Source: Actinomyces sp. HPA0247 (lineage in GTDB: Bacteria; Actinomycetota; Actinomycetes; Actinomycetales; Actinomycetaceae). From it: a stretch of 64,000 nucleotides of DNA. The DNA is taken from contig KE150452.1 of NCBI GenBank assembly GCA_000411415.1, positions 36,069 through 100,068 of the forward strand, given 5' to 3'. The stretch's first letter is position 1. Each line of letters starts with the position of its first letter. The position numbers and the translations under genes were made by a program. The notes below the pieces were generated by a model. It ran no database searches, was not told where the DNA came from, and worked only from the letters and a program-made list of their open reading frames with translations. Positions 9,101-16,452 of the stretch are shown here, in pieces.

Positions 9101-9247
9101 GTCTATCGGATGGTTGCGACGGACACGATTGAGGCGAAGGTCGTGGAGCTTCAGGATCGCAAACGTCAGTTGATTTCCTCGGTGATGAACGGGACAGGTA
9201 CGGGCGCTCGCCTGAGCGAGGCGGACCTTCGCGGCCTTCTTGATTAA
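6110..9247 (+). CDS. SNF2-family DEAD/DEAH-box ATPase with SWIM zinc finger
   Basis: 1045-residue HepA-like DNA translocase. An N-terminal SWIM zinc finger (CACPLRGDCPHAVAM, about residues 81-96) is followed by a long family-specific middle region. The two-lobed SNF2 motor holds motif I DDMGLGKT (about 609-616), motif II DEAQ (about 712), motif III SGTPIENSLSDLWSL, motif IV LVFSQFTSFLERI, motif V SLKAGGSGLTLT and motif VI QAIDRAHRIGQ. All ATPase motifs are intact. Bacterial members are linked to transcription recycling or DNA repair; the exact role of this type is not established. It lies between imuB and dnaE2 but appears to have its own promoter. The stop overlaps the convergent dehydrogenase gene. 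Confidence 0.93.
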   Translation: MVSLSLSETLASLSDDDVMALVGPATWANGLRLARSGAVREFSWDEVGERAEARVKEGGLTYRVRVEQGALRPSLSCACPLRGDCPHAVAMLIVGREDAREKRRAVPEWSRILEQMLGGDRDHLGDPLALVVDAHDPGVEPSLVPLRRGSSSAWTTKRASWLDLTATQWASVTDGLDPTHVSLMREGYRLSRESRSWHSRTEVTLSSLGEHAYAWLARLVRAGVELYASPEARDRVVLSHTTWDADIDVRAGDDGLDVRVVARNGDDVVVRPRIDRDAGVLLLDGGRTIARIEGLATLDGFPLDRALHIPSADIAEFRGTWLPALLRRFSMASSDGSFDPQARPDVSLVGTVRRDGESVVVRWWAEYEQGESRSRTPVAHCVGDEAVAQIVRRVESWGHALDADLWTPPPRTGRLSPWRVPTFLEQVVDIEGPDGLVWDVADDVRAIDVREDGCDIDLSVDPAQRDWFDLNVRLRLGTVTISVREALEALASGQDYVEVGGVWVRLDGERIRSLATLLEEARTLSGWDGEDMRLTPMQVGMVDLVAAASDHVRLSDAWRTRIAPLRGGSGDDGLPPVPSLSKILRPYQRRGHTWLTARLARGIGGILADDMGLGKTVQILSAVAALHVQEPAGERAPVLVVAPTSVVGVWTDQARTFTPHLRVRAVNETAARRGTTIAQEVENADVVVTSYTLARLEGEQWKDVRLGGVIIDEAQAVKNPRTATYRVLRDLEAPWKLAVSGTPIENSLSDLWSLLSLTCPGLLPPWETFQQRVRKPIENGADPALLTRLTAYVSPFVLRRTKEEVAPDLPDKIVDIVRVDLGKEHRHIYDQYLARERARILDLLRDVDANRMSVLASITRLRQLALDPALVESSYAHVGSAKIEYLADRLDEIVPLGHQALVFSQFTSFLERIRHVLERRGISVVQLDGSTRGRAEVIEQFRSGRAQVFLISLKAGGSGLTLTEADYVYVMDPWWNPAAEEQAIDRAHRIGQTKKVNVYRMVATDTIEAKVVELQDRKRQLISSVMNGTGTGARLSEADLRGLLD

Positions 9248-10308
9248 CGGCCGACCATACCGTCCGGGCGTACGGCGATCTTCAGTCCGGCGCGTGTACG
9301 CACTGCGTCGAGGGCCGAACTCACGTCGGACAGTGCAAACTCGTGCGTGAGGAGCTGTGAGAGGTCGATGCTCCCGGTGGAGAGCATGTCGACGGCACTC
9401 GCGTAATCGTCAAGGGTCGCGTTGGCGCTGCCGCTGAGAGTCAGTTCGCGATAGTGCACGAGGTTCGGATCGACCTGTGCCGTGGCCCCGGCGGGGAAGC
9501 CAGCGAAGAATGACACATGTCCGCCGATGCGCGCGCACTGGATGGCAACGGGGACGAGGCCGGGGTCGCCGACGGCGATGATCACGACGTCTGCTCCCAC
9601 GCCGCCCGTCCATTCCTGGACGTTGGCCACGAGGTCGTCGCCTTGAGACGTCGTCGTGGTCTCGGCGCCCATCGTACGGGCCGGTTCGAGGCGCGCCGCT
9701 CGGCCGCACGCCATCACGCGGGCTCCGGCGAAGGCCGCGAGCGCGCAGTGGATGAGGCCGATCGGACCGGTTCCCAGCACGAGAACGCGGGAGTCGGGGC
9801 CGATTGGCAGACGCCTGGTGGCGCGCAGGCAGCATGAGAGCGGCTCTGCCAGCGCCAGGAGGGGCGGGGTGATCTCGCGAGCGACGGAAGTAATGCAGCT
9901 AAGGGCCTCCTGGGGAACAAGGATGAAGTCTGCGAGCCCTCCGTCCACGCCCGTTCCGAAGAGGCGCATGCGCGCACACACGTTGGACCGGCCACTGACA
10001 CACGCGTCGCAGTGTCCGCACGCGATCTCGGGTGCGAGGCCGACCTGCGTGCCCGGAGCGGGAACGTCAACCCCTGCGGTCAGTTCGTCTCCGATGCGCC
10101 ATACGCGCGCGGCGATTTCATGCCCGAGAACGACGCCCGGGGTCACGCCGTTCGTTTTTTGTCCCGTTGCGATGCGCAGATCGGTGCCGCACAGGGTCGT
10201 TGCTTCCACGGCGAGAAGAGCGTCTTGGGGACCAAGCGCAGGGATAGGACGTTTCTCGAGAGTGAGTGCGCCAGGGGAGCGAAGCGACGCTGCGAGCATG
10301 GATTCCAT
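9244..10308 (-). CDS. Zinc-dependent alcohol/polyol dehydrogenase (MDR family)
   Basis: 354-residue medium-chain dehydrogenase/reductase. Visible are the catalytic-zinc region (TLCGTDLR, then LGHEIAARV), the structural-zinc cysteines CGHCDACVSGRSNVC, and a Rossmann motif LGTGPIGLIHCALAAFAGARV. It should oxidise an alcohol or polyol with NAD(P)+; the substrate cannot be read from sequence, though threonine- or sorbitol-dehydrogenase-like relatives are possible. ATG 10308 is chosen because TATGCT lies 6 nt upstream (leaderless type); an upstream in-frame start would overlap the dnaE2 promoter and LexA box. Neighbours give no metabolic context. Confidence 0.85.
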   Translation of the reverse strand: MESMLAASLRSPGALTLEKRPIPALGPQDALLAVEATTLCGTDLRIATGQKTNGVTPGVVLGHEIAARVWRIGDELTAGVDVPAPGTQVGLAPEIACGHCDACVSGRSNVCARMRLFGTGVDGGLADFILVPQEALSCITSVAREITPPLLALAEPLSCCLRATRRLPIGPDSRVLVLGTGPIGLIHCALAAFAGARVMACGRAARLEPARTMGAETTTTSQGDDLVANVQEWTGGVGADVVIIAVGDPGLVPVAIQCARIGGHVSFFAGFPAGATAQVDPNLVHYRELTLSGSANATLDDYASAVDMLSTGSIDLSQLLTHEFALSDVSSALDAVRTRAGLKIAVRPDGMVGR

Positions 10309-10314
10309 GGTCCC

Positions 10315-10320
10315 AGCATA
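10315..10320 (-). promoter_or_regulatory. -10 box of a leaderless promoter
   Basis: TATGCT on the minus strand, 6 nt before ATG 10308 of the dehydrogenase. Confidence 0.5.
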
Positions 10321-10394
10321 CGGTTTGTGACCACAAGCGTGGCCTCTCTTCGATACGCATGCGCACGTGTGCGGGTAGGCAGCCTCCCACTTCA

Positions 10395-10410
10395 TCGAAC
10401 ATTTGTTCGA
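10395..10410. promoter_or_regulatory. Perfect LexA/SOS box of dnaE2
   Basis: TCGAACATTTGTTCGA is an exact match to the palindromic actinobacterial LexA operator TCGAAC-N4-GTTCGA. It abuts the TATGAT -10 box at 10411-10416, so bound LexA would occlude RNA polymerase directly. Confidence 0.93.
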
Positions 10411-10416
10411 TATGAT
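10411..10416 (+). promoter_or_regulatory. -10 box of dnaE2
   Basis: TATGAT followed by 6 nt and GTG 10423. This supports leaderless translation and fixes the likely start codon. Confidence 0.65.
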
Positions 10417-10422
10417 GGGTGC

Positions 10423-13400
10423 GTGACCATGGAGCAACGCTACGCAGAACTGCACGCGCACAGCGCTTTCACCTTCCTGGACGGGACCGACGAACCCGCG
10501 CAGATGGTGGCCGAAGCTGCGCGTCTGGGCCTTGACGCCCTGGCGATTCTCGACGTTGATGGCATGTATTCGACGGTTCAGACGACCGTGGCAGCTCGCG
10601 ACGTCGGCCTGCCGATCGTGTATGGGGCCGAGCTGACGCTCACGCCAGACGCGCTCAGAGGAATCATTCCGGGCACGCAGGCGCCGGGATGGGGACTTGC
10701 CCCCGGCGCTGACGATCCGGGGATACGTCTGCCCGTATTGGCACAGAGCCCCGGCGGGTACGCCAACCTGGTGGGGGCCATGAGTGAGCGGGCGCTATCT
10801 GCGCCGGGGGAGCGAAACCCCTGCCACAGCCTCGTCGATCTGAGCGTGGCCGGAGGGGATCTCATCGTCCTCACGGGAGGCAGACGCGGTCCGCTCATGC
10901 GTGCTCTGCGAGCTGGAGGAACGGTGTCAGCACGCCGAGTCCTCGATGGACTCGTGGACACGTTTGGGCGCGACCAGGTTCTCGTCGAATGGCAGGCCGC
11001 GCGCGGGGATGAGGGTGAGGTTGGAGACACGCTTGCGGAGCTTGCGTGCGCCAGTGGAACACGGCTCGTTGCCACGACCGGCGCGCGCATGTCGACTCCC
11101 TCGAAGCAAGCACTCGGCGACATCCTTGCCGCTACCCGACTGGGCGCCTCCCTCGACGAGGCGCACGCGCACCTGGGTGCCCATCGTTCCTTCTTGCGCT
11201 CACCCGCCGAAATGGCTCGGCTGCACGGCGCCCACCCACATGCTCTTGATAACGCCTGCGACGTCGCAGCCTCCTGTGCTTTCGACCTGCGCCTCGTCGC
11301 TCCGCGATTGCCCCGTACCCGGGTTCCCGACGGGCATACACCGGATAGCTGGCTCGCACACTGTGCCTACGAGGGGGCCCGCGAGCGCTATGGGACGCGC
11401 GCACAACACCCTCGGGCATGGGAAACGATCGATCATGAACTGGGGATTATCGAACGGCTCGGCTTTGCGGGCTACTTCCTGATCGTCAAGGAGATCGTTG
11501 ACTTTTGTGAGCGCAGCGGCATCCTGTGCCAGGGGCGAGGGAGTGCCGCCAATTCAGCGGTGTGCTACTGCCTCGGAATCACGGCGGTAGACGCCGTGCG
11601 CCACAACCTGCTCTTCGAGAGGTTTTTGTCCGATGCGCGTTCAGGTCCCCCCGACATCGACGTCGACATCGAGGCATGCCGTCGCGAAGAGGTCATTCAG
11701 TACGTCTACGACACCTTTGGGAGGGATCGCGCGGCACAGGTTGCCAACGTCATCACGTATCGCCCGCGCTCGGCGATCCGCGACGTCGCCCGCGCTCTCG
11801 GGTACCCCGCCGGCACGGCTACGGCCTGGTCCCAGGGCAGGGGAGAACCACCAGCCCTTGTTGGTGACGCTGCTGCTGCGCTTGCACGTCTGCCCCGACA
11901 CATGGGGATCCACTCGGGAGGCATGGTGCTCACCGATCAGCCGGTCTCGCGCATCTGCCCGGTGGGGTGGGCAGCGATGCCGGGACGCACCGTCCTCCAG
12001 TGGGACAAAGAGGATTGTGCGGATGCGGGCCTCGTCAAGTTCGACCTGCTCTCGCTCGGCATGCTGACGGCGCTGCGCGTCGCCTTCGATGAGCTCCAGG
12101 CTGGCAACGCACGTACTGGAGAGGCAGCGAATAAGCTCCTGCGCGGCTGGGCGCCGCGAGTGGTGCATGGGCGCGGCGATAAGCCCCTGGGACTGCACAC
12201 TCTTCCGGAGGAGGATCCACGGGTCTACGACTTGCTGTGCGCAGCCGACACGGTTGGCGTCTTTCAGGTGGAGTCGCGCGCGCAGATGAACACGCTTCCC
12301 CGTCTCAAACCGCGGTGTTTCTACGACATCGTCGTGGAGGTTGCCCTCATACGCCCCGGCCCGATCCAGGGGAACTCGGTCAACCCCTACCTGCGGCGCC
12401 GAGCGGGACGCGAGGAGGTCACCTACCTGCACCCACTCCTCGAACCGGCTCTGCGTCAGACGCTCGGCGTGCCGCTCTTTCAGGAGCAGCTCATGCGCAT
12501 CGCGACGGATGCAGCAGGTTTTTCGGGTGCCCGAGCTGATCAGCTACGTCGTGCGATGGGGGCCAAACGCAGCCCTGAGCGCATGGAAGCCCTCAAAGGA
12601 GACCTGATGGCCGGCATGGAGGAACGGGGGATTGACGCCCCCACGCGCGAGCGCATCTTCGAACAGCTCAAGGGTTTCGCGGACTTTGGGTTCCCGGAGT
12701 CTCACTCCTTTTCGTTCGCGCACATTGTGTACGCCTCATCCTGGCTGAAGGTGCACGCGCCGGAGCACTTTTACGCCGCGATTCTGGCATCGCAGCCGAT
12801 GGGTTTCTATTCCCCTGCGACTCTTGTGCAGGACGCTCGCAGGCACGGCGTACGCGTCGTTGGCCCATCGGTGAATGATTCGCTCGTTGACGCCAGCGTG
12901 CAGCGCGTGGGGAAGCAAGCGGGGGAGGATTACCATGCGGGACGATCGGAGCGCCTTCCCTCTCGAGGCCTCGTTCCCCTCGATGTCGATAGCTCCCTCG
13001 CGGTACGCATCGGGCTCTCTCAGGTGCGAGGCCTGGGCGCGGCTGCTGCGCGCATCGTCGAAGCGAGGCACGAGGGCCCCTTCGCGAATCAGGCGGACCT
13101 GGCCCGGCGTGCCCATATGAGTGCCTCCGACATGGAAAAACTTGCGATGGCGGGAGCACTCGAGTGCCTGGGAGTGGGCAGACGAGAGGGGACGTGGGCA
13201 GCCGGAGCACTCGCCCAACCCACCGCACGGGCCGGCCAGTGGCAACCGTTTCTTCCCGGCACGGAGGTGGGTTCCGTCGTCCCCGATCTCCCTCCACTCT
13301 CAGAAGAGGGGCACATGCGCTTGGATGTCGCCTCGACGGGGCTGACTGTAGGGACGCATCCTTTCGCGTACGTGCGTTCCGCTTTGCCTGAAGGAGTCCT

Positions 13401-13707
13401 GCGGACGGGTGATCTCGGACATCACTTGGCTGGACGCATCGTCGACGTCGCAGGAATAGTCACCCACCGACAACGCCCTCACACGGGCGCAGGGGTCACG
13501 TTCCTCTCCCTTGAAGACGAGACCGGCCTCGTCAACGTCTCCGTGTCGGTGGGTGCGTGGAAAAAGTTCCGGCGCGTGTGCCTCGAGTCGAGTGCGCTGC
13601 TCGTACGTGGGACGCTCGAGTGGGGAGACGGCGCGATTAGCGTGCAAGCATTTAGGATCACGCCTGTCGGGCTTCCCGTCGACGTGAAGTCCCGGGACTT
13701 TCGTTAG
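10423..13707 (+). CDS. dnaE2: Error-prone DNA polymerase III alpha subunit, DnaE2
   Basis: 1094-residue C-family polymerase for damage-induced, mutagenic translesion synthesis. The N-terminal PHP domain opens with YAELHAHSAFTFLDGT. The catalytic palm carries PDIDVDIE near residues 410-417, and the fingers region contains GVFQVESRAQM and VALIRPGPIQGN. HhH and OB-fold regions follow (VRGLGAAAARIVEARH, then FLSLEDETGLVNVSV). Length and the missing C-terminal tau-binding region fit DnaE2 rather than DnaE1. The start is GTG 10423, 6 nt after TATGAT; ATG 10429 is the alternative. An exact LexA box sits just upstream, so it should be SOS-controlled together with the separate imuA'B pair. Confidence 0.95.
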   Translation: MTMEQRYAELHAHSAFTFLDGTDEPAQMVAEAARLGLDALAILDVDGMYSTVQTTVAARDVGLPIVYGAELTLTPDALRGIIPGTQAPGWGLAPGADDPGIRLPVLAQSPGGYANLVGAMSERALSAPGERNPCHSLVDLSVAGGDLIVLTGGRRGPLMRALRAGGTVSARRVLDGLVDTFGRDQVLVEWQAARGDEGEVGDTLAELACASGTRLVATTGARMSTPSKQALGDILAATRLGASLDEAHAHLGAHRSFLRSPAEMARLHGAHPHALDNACDVAASCAFDLRLVAPRLPRTRVPDGHTPDSWLAHCAYEGARERYGTRAQHPRAWETIDHELGIIERLGFAGYFLIVKEIVDFCERSGILCQGRGSAANSAVCYCLGITAVDAVRHNLLFERFLSDARSGPPDIDVDIEACRREEVIQYVYDTFGRDRAAQVANVITYRPRSAIRDVARALGYPAGTATAWSQGRGEPPALVGDAAAALARLPRHMGIHSGGMVLTDQPVSRICPVGWAAMPGRTVLQWDKEDCADAGLVKFDLLSLGMLTALRVAFDELQAGNARTGEAANKLLRGWAPRVVHGRGDKPLGLHTLPEEDPRVYDLLCAADTVGVFQVESRAQMNTLPRLKPRCFYDIVVEVALIRPGPIQGNSVNPYLRRRAGREEVTYLHPLLEPALRQTLGVPLFQEQLMRIATDAAGFSGARADQLRRAMGAKRSPERMEALKGDLMAGMEERGIDAPTRERIFEQLKGFADFGFPESHSFSFAHIVYASSWLKVHAPEHFYAAILASQPMGFYSPATLVQDARRHGVRVVGPSVNDSLVDASVQRVGKQAGEDYHAGRSERLPSRGLVPLDVDSSLAVRIGLSQVRGLGAAAARIVEARHEGPFANQADLARRAHMSASDMEKLAMAGALECLGVGRREGTWAAGALAQPTARAGQWQPFLPGTEVGSVVPDLPPLSEEGHMRLDVASTGLTVGTHPFAYVRSALPEGVLRTGDLGHHLAGRIVDVAGIVTHRQRPHTGAGVTFLSLEDETGLVNVSVSVGAWKKFRRVCLESSALLVRGTLEWGDGAISVQAFRITPVGLPVDVKSRDFR

Positions 13708-14384
13708 CGTCCGCTCTGGGACGCTGCCCTCGCTACCCCATCGAGGATGAATGCACGCAGGTCTTCGACCGTCTCGCACACGGCGTCCGCATCGTCGAGG
13801 CCATCCTCTGTCGCATATCCCCAGCCGACTCCAACCACTGGGATGCCAGCCTCCTGTGCGCCACGGACATCCCAGATGGAGTCTCCCACGATGACGGGGT
13901 GGGAGATATCAGCTCCCACCGCCTCCAGGCGCGTCAAGGCCTCACGAATGACCCTCGCCTTATTCGAAGACGGATCGGGTGTAGCTCCCGCGACCACGTC
14001 GAAGATGCTGGTCAGTCCCAGCTGTTCCATCTGCGCCACAGCCATCGGCGTCTGCTTCGACGTCGCGGTGGCCAAGGGGATACCCGCGTTGTGGAGATCA
14101 TGCAGCAGGTCGATGACTCCCGGGAAGGGCTCAGGATCGAGATAGTGAGCTTGGTATCGAGTGCGGTAGCGAGTCACGAGGCCAGCCAGAAGCTCTCCCT
14201 CGTACCCCAGGTCTGCGAACGAATACCACAGCGGCGGGCCAACATACGTACGTAGGCGCTGATCGTCGGGGATTGGCAAATCGTAGTCTGACAGTGCGTC
14301 ACGGAACGCGCTCATGACGGCCGGAGCGGAATCAACGAGCGTTCCATCGACGTCAAAAAGGACAACAGAAATGGATAAAGACAC
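13704..14384 (-). CDS. HAD-family phosphatase, phosphoglycolate-phosphatase-like
   Basis: 226-residue HAD hydrolase with motif I DVDGTLVDS near the N terminus, motif II TATSKQ, a motif III lysine in SSNKARVIREAL, and motif IV VGDSIWDVRGAQEAG. A small alpha-helical cap between motifs I and II makes it a Gph/PpaX-like subfamily member; the substrate is a small phosphomonoester, perhaps phosphoglycolate. GTG 14384 has GAGGGA five bases upstream. A further in-frame GTG at 14420 would lengthen the protein by 12 residues and overlap the promoter region shared with the divergent marR gene. The stop codon overlaps the dnaE2 stop. Confidence 0.88.
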   Translation of the reverse strand: MSLSISVVLFDVDGTLVDSAPAVMSAFRDALSDYDLPIPDDQRLRTYVGPPLWYSFADLGYEGELLAGLVTRYRTRYQAHYLDPEPFPGVIDLLHDLHNAGIPLATATSKQTPMAVAQMEQLGLTSIFDVVAGATPDPSSNKARVIREALTRLEAVGADISHPVIVGDSIWDVRGAQEAGIPVVGVGWGYATEDGLDDADAVCETVEDLRAFILDGVARAASQSGR

Positions 14385-14427
14385 GTGATTCCCTCGCGTT
14401 GTTGGTGCTTTCTTAGTCACTATGCCC

Positions 14428-14433
14428 TATTAT
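14428..14433 (+). promoter_or_regulatory. Likely -10 box of the marR gene
   Basis: TATTAT, about 40 nt upstream of ATG 14473, in the short region between the divergent HAD and MarR genes. No clear -35 is seen. Confidence 0.35.
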
Positions 14434-14472
14434 CCCGAGAGAAGCATCCGACACGACCACGAGGAGGGAGAC

Positions 14473-14961
14473 ATGGAGTCACGAGCACGACTCACGCCGA
14501 TCGTTCAGGCCAATAGTGCACGCGCCGCCGCATGGCGAGTCTTCTTCGAGGCGTCCGGGCGCCTACAGGGCATTCTCGAGACGCGTCTCAAGCGTACCTA
14601 CGGCGTCTCTATGCCGGACTACAACATTCTCCTGGCGCTATGGGAGGCCCCCGGCCACCGTCTGCGCATGGGGGAGCTCGCTGAGCGGGTCGTCTATTCT
14701 CCCTCGCGTGTCACCTACCTCGTGTCGAACCTGTCGCGTGACGGTTGGGTGGAGCGCATTCCGTCGCAGACGGACCGACGGGGATACGACGCGTGCCTGA
14801 CAACACAGGGCATTGAAACTGTGCTAGCTGCCACAGAACTGCATCAGCAGACCGTCAGCGAGTATCTTCTCGATGGCATGACGGACGAAGATATCGACGC
14901 GATTGCAAAGGTTTTCGCGACTCTCGACTCGCGTCTGCGGGGCGACGAAAAAGAATCCTAG
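14473..14961 (+). CDS. MarR-family transcriptional regulator
   Basis: 162-residue winged-helix regulator. The MarR core is visible: dimer helix (AWRVFFEASGRLQGILETRLKR cut at the end), recognition region (RMGELAERVVYSPSRVTYLVSNL) and the wing signature QTDRRGYDACLTTQG. ATG 14473 is preceded by GAGGAGGGAG; the frame upstream of it is unsupported. The effector and targets are unknown. It is divergent from the HAD phosphatase, which is a possible target by proximity only, and is followed by tRNA-Leu. Confidence 0.9.
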   Translation: MESRARLTPIVQANSARAAAWRVFFEASGRLQGILETRLKRTYGVSMPDYNILLALWEAPGHRLRMGELAERVVYSPSRVTYLVSNLSRDGWVERIPSQTDRRGYDACLTTQGIETVLAATELHQQTVSEYLLDGMTDEDIDAIAKVFATLDSRLRGDEKES

Positions 14962-15039
14962 TTTCGATTGGCGCATGTCGACCACATCGTGTTAAGCTTC
15001 TACTCGCTTGCGGATCGCAACGGTTCGCATCGCTCACCT

Positions 15040-15126
15040 GCGCGGGTGGCGGAATAGGCAGACGCGCTAGCTTGAGGTGCTAGTCCTCATTTTACGAGGG
15101 TGGGGGTTCAAGTCCCCCTCCGCGCA
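15040..15126 (+). tRNA. tRNA-Leu (anticodon GAG)
   Basis: An 87-nt cloverleaf. Acceptor GCGCGGG pairs with TCCGCGC (one G-T pair), with discriminator A at 15126. The anticodon stem CTAGC/GCTAG encloses loop TTGAGGT, giving anticodon GAG. A long variable arm with a CCTC/GAGG stem is as expected for leucine. The T-arm is GGGGG-TTCAAGT-CCCCC. CCA is not encoded. It decodes CUC and CUU. Confidence 0.96.
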
Positions 15127-15133
15127 CGAGATG

Positions 15134-15161
15134 CCCCGGGGCCGAAAGGCTCCGGGGTTTT
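15134..15161 (+). terminator. Intrinsic terminator after tRNA-Leu
   Basis: CCCCGGGGCC, loop GAAA, GGCTCCGGGG, then TTTT. It starts 8 nt after the tRNA 3' end. Confidence 0.85.
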
Positions 15162-15185
15162 CCATATCACCGACGAGGAGGCGCC

Positions 15186-15869
15186 GTGCGTATTGACATG
15201 TGGCTCGACACCTGCGATCCCTGGAGTTACTTGGGGCTGCGACACCTTCGCGCAGCTCTCGAGCAATTCGGCCGCCGTGACGAGGTTGAGGTCTACCTGC
15301 ACGCATTTCTTCTCGATCCCGATCTCGACGCGCCCATTGATAAGCCACGAGTCGTTGCCCTCGTCGAATCCGGCACCGCAACCCTCGAAGAGGTGCGTGA
15401 ATCGGACGAACGCATGCGTGCACTCGGCGCTCGCGAGGGCATTCGTTTTGACTTCGACAATCTGATCATTGCCCCAACGTCACGCGCGCACCGCGTGATA
15501 GCTGCAGCCCATGACGCGGATATTGACGAGGATACGGTGGCGGGCCCGTCCTCGTGCCAGCTCAAGGTCGCCGAGGCAATTATGCGTGCCCACTTCGAAA
15601 TGGGACTCGACATCTCCCACCCGGACGTCCTGATCGGGTGTGCCCAGGACGTTGGCATGCCGGCAGACCTAGCGGCACTGGCCATCGAAGACGAAGAATG
15701 GGCTTCCAGCGTCTATTCGGACTTCCAAATGGCGATGCACATGGGCGTCACCGCCGTCCCCACCTACGTCTTCGACGCCCAGTTCCTCGTCGACGGGCAT
15801 CAGACCACGACCGCATTCACGAACATCCTGGCCACCGCCTGGGAACAGTCTCGAAAGGACCACGCATGA
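15186..15869 (+). CDS. DsbA-family (FrnE-like) thioredoxin-fold protein without a CxxC site
   Basis: 227 residues with the DsbA/FrnE layout: N-terminal strand MRIDMWLD, an inserted helical domain, and a C-terminal cis-proline loop TAVPTYVFDAQFLVDGHQ. Where FrnE-type proteins have CPWC this one has DPWS, with a single cysteine one position earlier (TCDPWSYLG), so classical dithiol oxidoreductase activity is unlikely; an isomerase, glutathione-S-transferase-like or binding role is possible. No signal peptide, so cytoplasmic. GTG 15186 follows GAGGAGG. It overlaps the next gene by ATGA, implying translational coupling. Confidence 0.85.
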   Translation: MRIDMWLDTCDPWSYLGLRHLRAALEQFGRRDEVEVYLHAFLLDPDLDAPIDKPRVVALVESGTATLEEVRESDERMRALGAREGIRFDFDNLIIAPTSRAHRVIAAAHDADIDEDTVAGPSSCQLKVAEAIMRAHFEMGLDISHPDVLIGCAQDVGMPADLAALAIEDEEWASSVYSDFQMAMHMGVTAVPTYVFDAQFLVDGHQTTTAFTNILATAWEQSRKDHA

Positions 15870-16357
15870 GCGAGAAGACCACCACCGCCTCGAACACGAC
15901 TGGGGGAGCGCCCAGCCCGATGGATCTCGTGATGGAGTTCCACCGCACCTACTCGGTCCCGATTCGTCCTTTCGACGATCCGACGCTGTCCTACGAGCGC
16001 CTCGATCTGCGCATGAGCCTCATTGCCGAAGAGTTCGCTGAGCTCGTCGGAGCGGTGTACGGCAAGCGCGCCCGCGCCATCATCGAGGCCGCCACCGCTG
16101 AGGCCGCAGCTGCTGATGACGGAGAGCGCGATGTTATCGAGGCTGCGGATGCCCTTGCGGATCTCGTCTACGTTATTTTCGGGATGGCGATCGAATCAGG
16201 AATGGATCTGGATTCGGTGCTCGCTGAGGTCCAGGCCTCGAACCTGTCGAAGCTGATGCCCGATGGTTCTGTCAAGCTCCGCGAGGACGGGAAGGTACTC
16301 AAGGGCCCCAACTTCTTCCCGCCGAATGTTGCCCGTGGCCTCGGGATCGACGAATAG
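15866..16357 (+). CDS. MazG-like nucleotide pyrophosphohydrolase-fold protein
   Basis: 163 residues. All-alpha NTP-pyrophosphatase signatures are present: EEFAELVGAV (metal-binding ExxE helix), then DVIEAADALADLVYVIFG, the second acidic helix typical of MazG/HisE/dUTPase-like enzymes. The C-terminal KLMPDGSVKLREDGKVLKGP matches a subfamily seen in phosphoribosyl-ATP pyrophosphohydrolase-like phage and bacterial proteins. It probably hydrolyses a (d)NTP to the monophosphate; the substrate is unknown. The first ~20 residues are low-complexity. ATG 15866 overlaps the stop of the DsbA-like gene. Confidence 0.85.
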   Translation: MSEKTTTASNTTGGAPSPMDLVMEFHRTYSVPIRPFDDPTLSYERLDLRMSLIAEEFAELVGAVYGKRARAIIEAATAEAAAADDGERDVIEAADALADLVYVIFGMAIESGMDLDSVLAEVQASNLSKLMPDGSVKLREDGKVLKGPNFFPPNVARGLGIDE

Positions 16358-16452
16358 GAGAACTCGTCCGACTCGGACTAAAGTCCCTAGCACGCGCGTT
16401 CGTGCCCGTCAGGTGACACAATAGACGCGGTCCACTCATAAGGAGGAAAGAC

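Noticed and set aside
10012-10422. N-terminal extension of dnaE2 upstream of 10423
   Set aside because: It overlaps the divergent dehydrogenase gene, the LexA box and the -10 box; homology starts at YAELHAH.
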